DNA of 13,550 bases from Muribaculaceae bacterium (GTDB lineage Bacteria; Bacteroidota; Bacteroidia; Bacteroidales; Muribaculaceae): the NCBI GenBank assembly GCA_009775195.1, contig VSPF01000078.1:1-13550 (forward strand), given 5' to 3'. The notes beneath the pieces are model-generated. The model did no database searches. It was not told where the DNA came from and saw only the letters and a list, made by a program, of their open reading frames with translations. The first letter of the stretch is position 1. Every line of letters begins with the position of its first letter. The translations under genes were made by a program, and so were the position numbers. Below, piece by piece: positions 12,885 to 13,550 of this stretch.

Positions 12885-13550
12885 TGCTGGGGATTTGTAT
12901 CTTGTGGATTTGAAAATAATTCGTCGAAACGGTCGGCATAGCGTCGGAGATTATTTGCCACCTCGACTTGCATCTTTCTAATACGGGCATCTTTCTCAAA
13001 ACGTTCTTCATCGAAATGCACGTCGCCGGTGGCACTTAGGTCGTAGTACAGGCGTACACCCACATCGCCACGGCGATGCTTGGAAAAAACGACATAGCGG
13101 TCAGAGAATACGTTGCGAGGGTTGTCGAAGCGCAGCTCCATCATAGCGGTGATACTGTGTTTAAGTCGATTAGAGCCAATAAAATTACCCGACTTCGTAA
13201 CTTGCTGTATGGTAAGGAAAGTCGTGTTTACGTGCCTTTGGTTTTGAGCTTTATTATTACGCTTTATCATGGCCAGGAGGCGGTTTTCGGCCTCTTTCAT
13301 GCGCATATTTTCCTCTTCTTTGATTATGCCCTGCAGTTCATAAAACGAGTCTATGGCCACGATATCCCACCCCCGGTCGAGAATCGACTCTATTTCTACG
13401 AGATTATGTGACGAGTCGTTTTCAGAGAAGTCACTTTCGACAAACAAGATGTTGATATATTGAAACTTAGAATATCGTTGCACATTGAGAGCCATATCTA
13501 TCTCGTTCATTTCGGGACTCACAAACAAAATCCTTGCCGAAGGATAATGC
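12881..13550 (-). CDS. RadA/KaiC-like RecA-fold ATPase, 5' end outside window
   Basis: The reading frame is open to the window edge, so the N-terminus, including Walker A, is missing. The visible part begins with HYPSARILFVSPEMNEID, the strand-plus-Glu segment that follows Walker A in DnaB/RadA proteins. Next comes Walker B in WDIVAIDSFYEL, then LTIQQVTKSGNFIGSNRLKHS, which closely parallels the RadA/Sms segment with VTKxG, and then a YVVFSKHRRGDVG stretch where RadA has its Lys-Asn-Arg-Phe-Gly motif. A charged helical tail ends the protein. These are ATP-driven motors in recombination, branch migration, helicase loading or clock signalling. An internal TTG at 13528 is not a credible start because coding continues above it. 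By eye the gene is more A+T-rich than the housekeeping operon, consistent with transfer. It leads the ATPase/DUF932-like/PLD trio. Confidence 0.7.
   Translation of the reverse strand, partial: HYPSARILFVSPEMNEIDMALNVQRYSKFQYINILFVESDFSENDSSHNLVEIESILDRGWDIVAIDSFYELQGIIKEEENMRMKEAENRLLAMIKRNNKAQNQRHVNTTFLTIQQVTKSGNFIGSNRLKHSITAMMELRFDNPRNVFSDRYVVFSKHRRGDVGVRLYYDLSATGDVHFDEERFEKDARIRKMQVEVANNLRRYADRFDELFSNPQDTNPQQ

Noticed and set aside
13526..13528. TTG at 13528 as the start of the ATPase
   Set aside because: Upstream in-frame codons continue to the window edge and encode a typical strand before the Pro-Glu-Met segment, so the gene begins outside the window.

Overview
The window looks like the chromosome of a Bacteroidales member (Bacteroidota), plausibly Muribaculaceae-like. 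Evidence: a G+C-rich coding style with AT-rich gaps, almost no Shine-Dalgarno sequences, a textbook Bacteroidota promoter (TTTG, 19 nt spacer, TAATTTTG) upstream of a DUF4301 gene, a DcaP-like porin, a META-domain lipoprotein and a DUF5063 gene. The genus is inference from gene content; no rRNA is present.

Layout. Positions 46-1681 (+ strand): a two-domain META lipoprotein overlapping a nitroreductase-family flavoprotein. Positions 1682-2215: a gene-free stretch between convergent genes, filled with inverted-repeat structure. It holds a 122-bp MITE-like element with long imperfect terminal inverted repeats, two head-to-head arrays of TGTTC/GAACA cores with a 9-nt period, and an AT-rich palindrome. 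Positions 2216-3541 (- strand): a DcaP-like outer-membrane porin. Positions 3593-9534 (- strand): a tightly packed six-gene run transcribed gmk > nadD > DUF5063 > M18 aminopeptidase > UvrD/PcrA helicase > HAD phosphatase. Three of its junctions are ATGA overlaps and one is a 1-nt gap, so translation is probably coupled. Positions 9535-9689: a third head-to-head array, this time of GTTTAT/ATAAAC cores with an 8-nt period, plus a compact hairpin just after the DUF4301 stop. Positions 9690-11222 (- strand): DUF4301, whose central motifs resemble UDP-sugar pyrophosphorylases, with its own promoter. Positions 11297-13550 (- strand): three overlapping genes, namely a RadA/KaiC-like RecA-fold ATPase (cut by the window edge), a DUF932-like protein and a small single-HKD phospholipase-D-type phosphodiesterase.

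Working together. The gmk-to-HAD run is housekeeping: nucleotide and NAD synthesis, DNA repair, peptide turnover and phosphatase. The ATPase/DUF932-like/PLD trio looks like a nucleic-acid-processing cassette of phage or mobile-element flavour. Its ATPase gene is visibly more A+T-rich than the housekeeping genes, and this is the best candidate for an undescribed gene system here. The most unusual non-coding signal is the repeated architecture of short fixed cores in strict 8- or 9-nt period, arranged head-to-head around a short centre and seen three times with two different cores.
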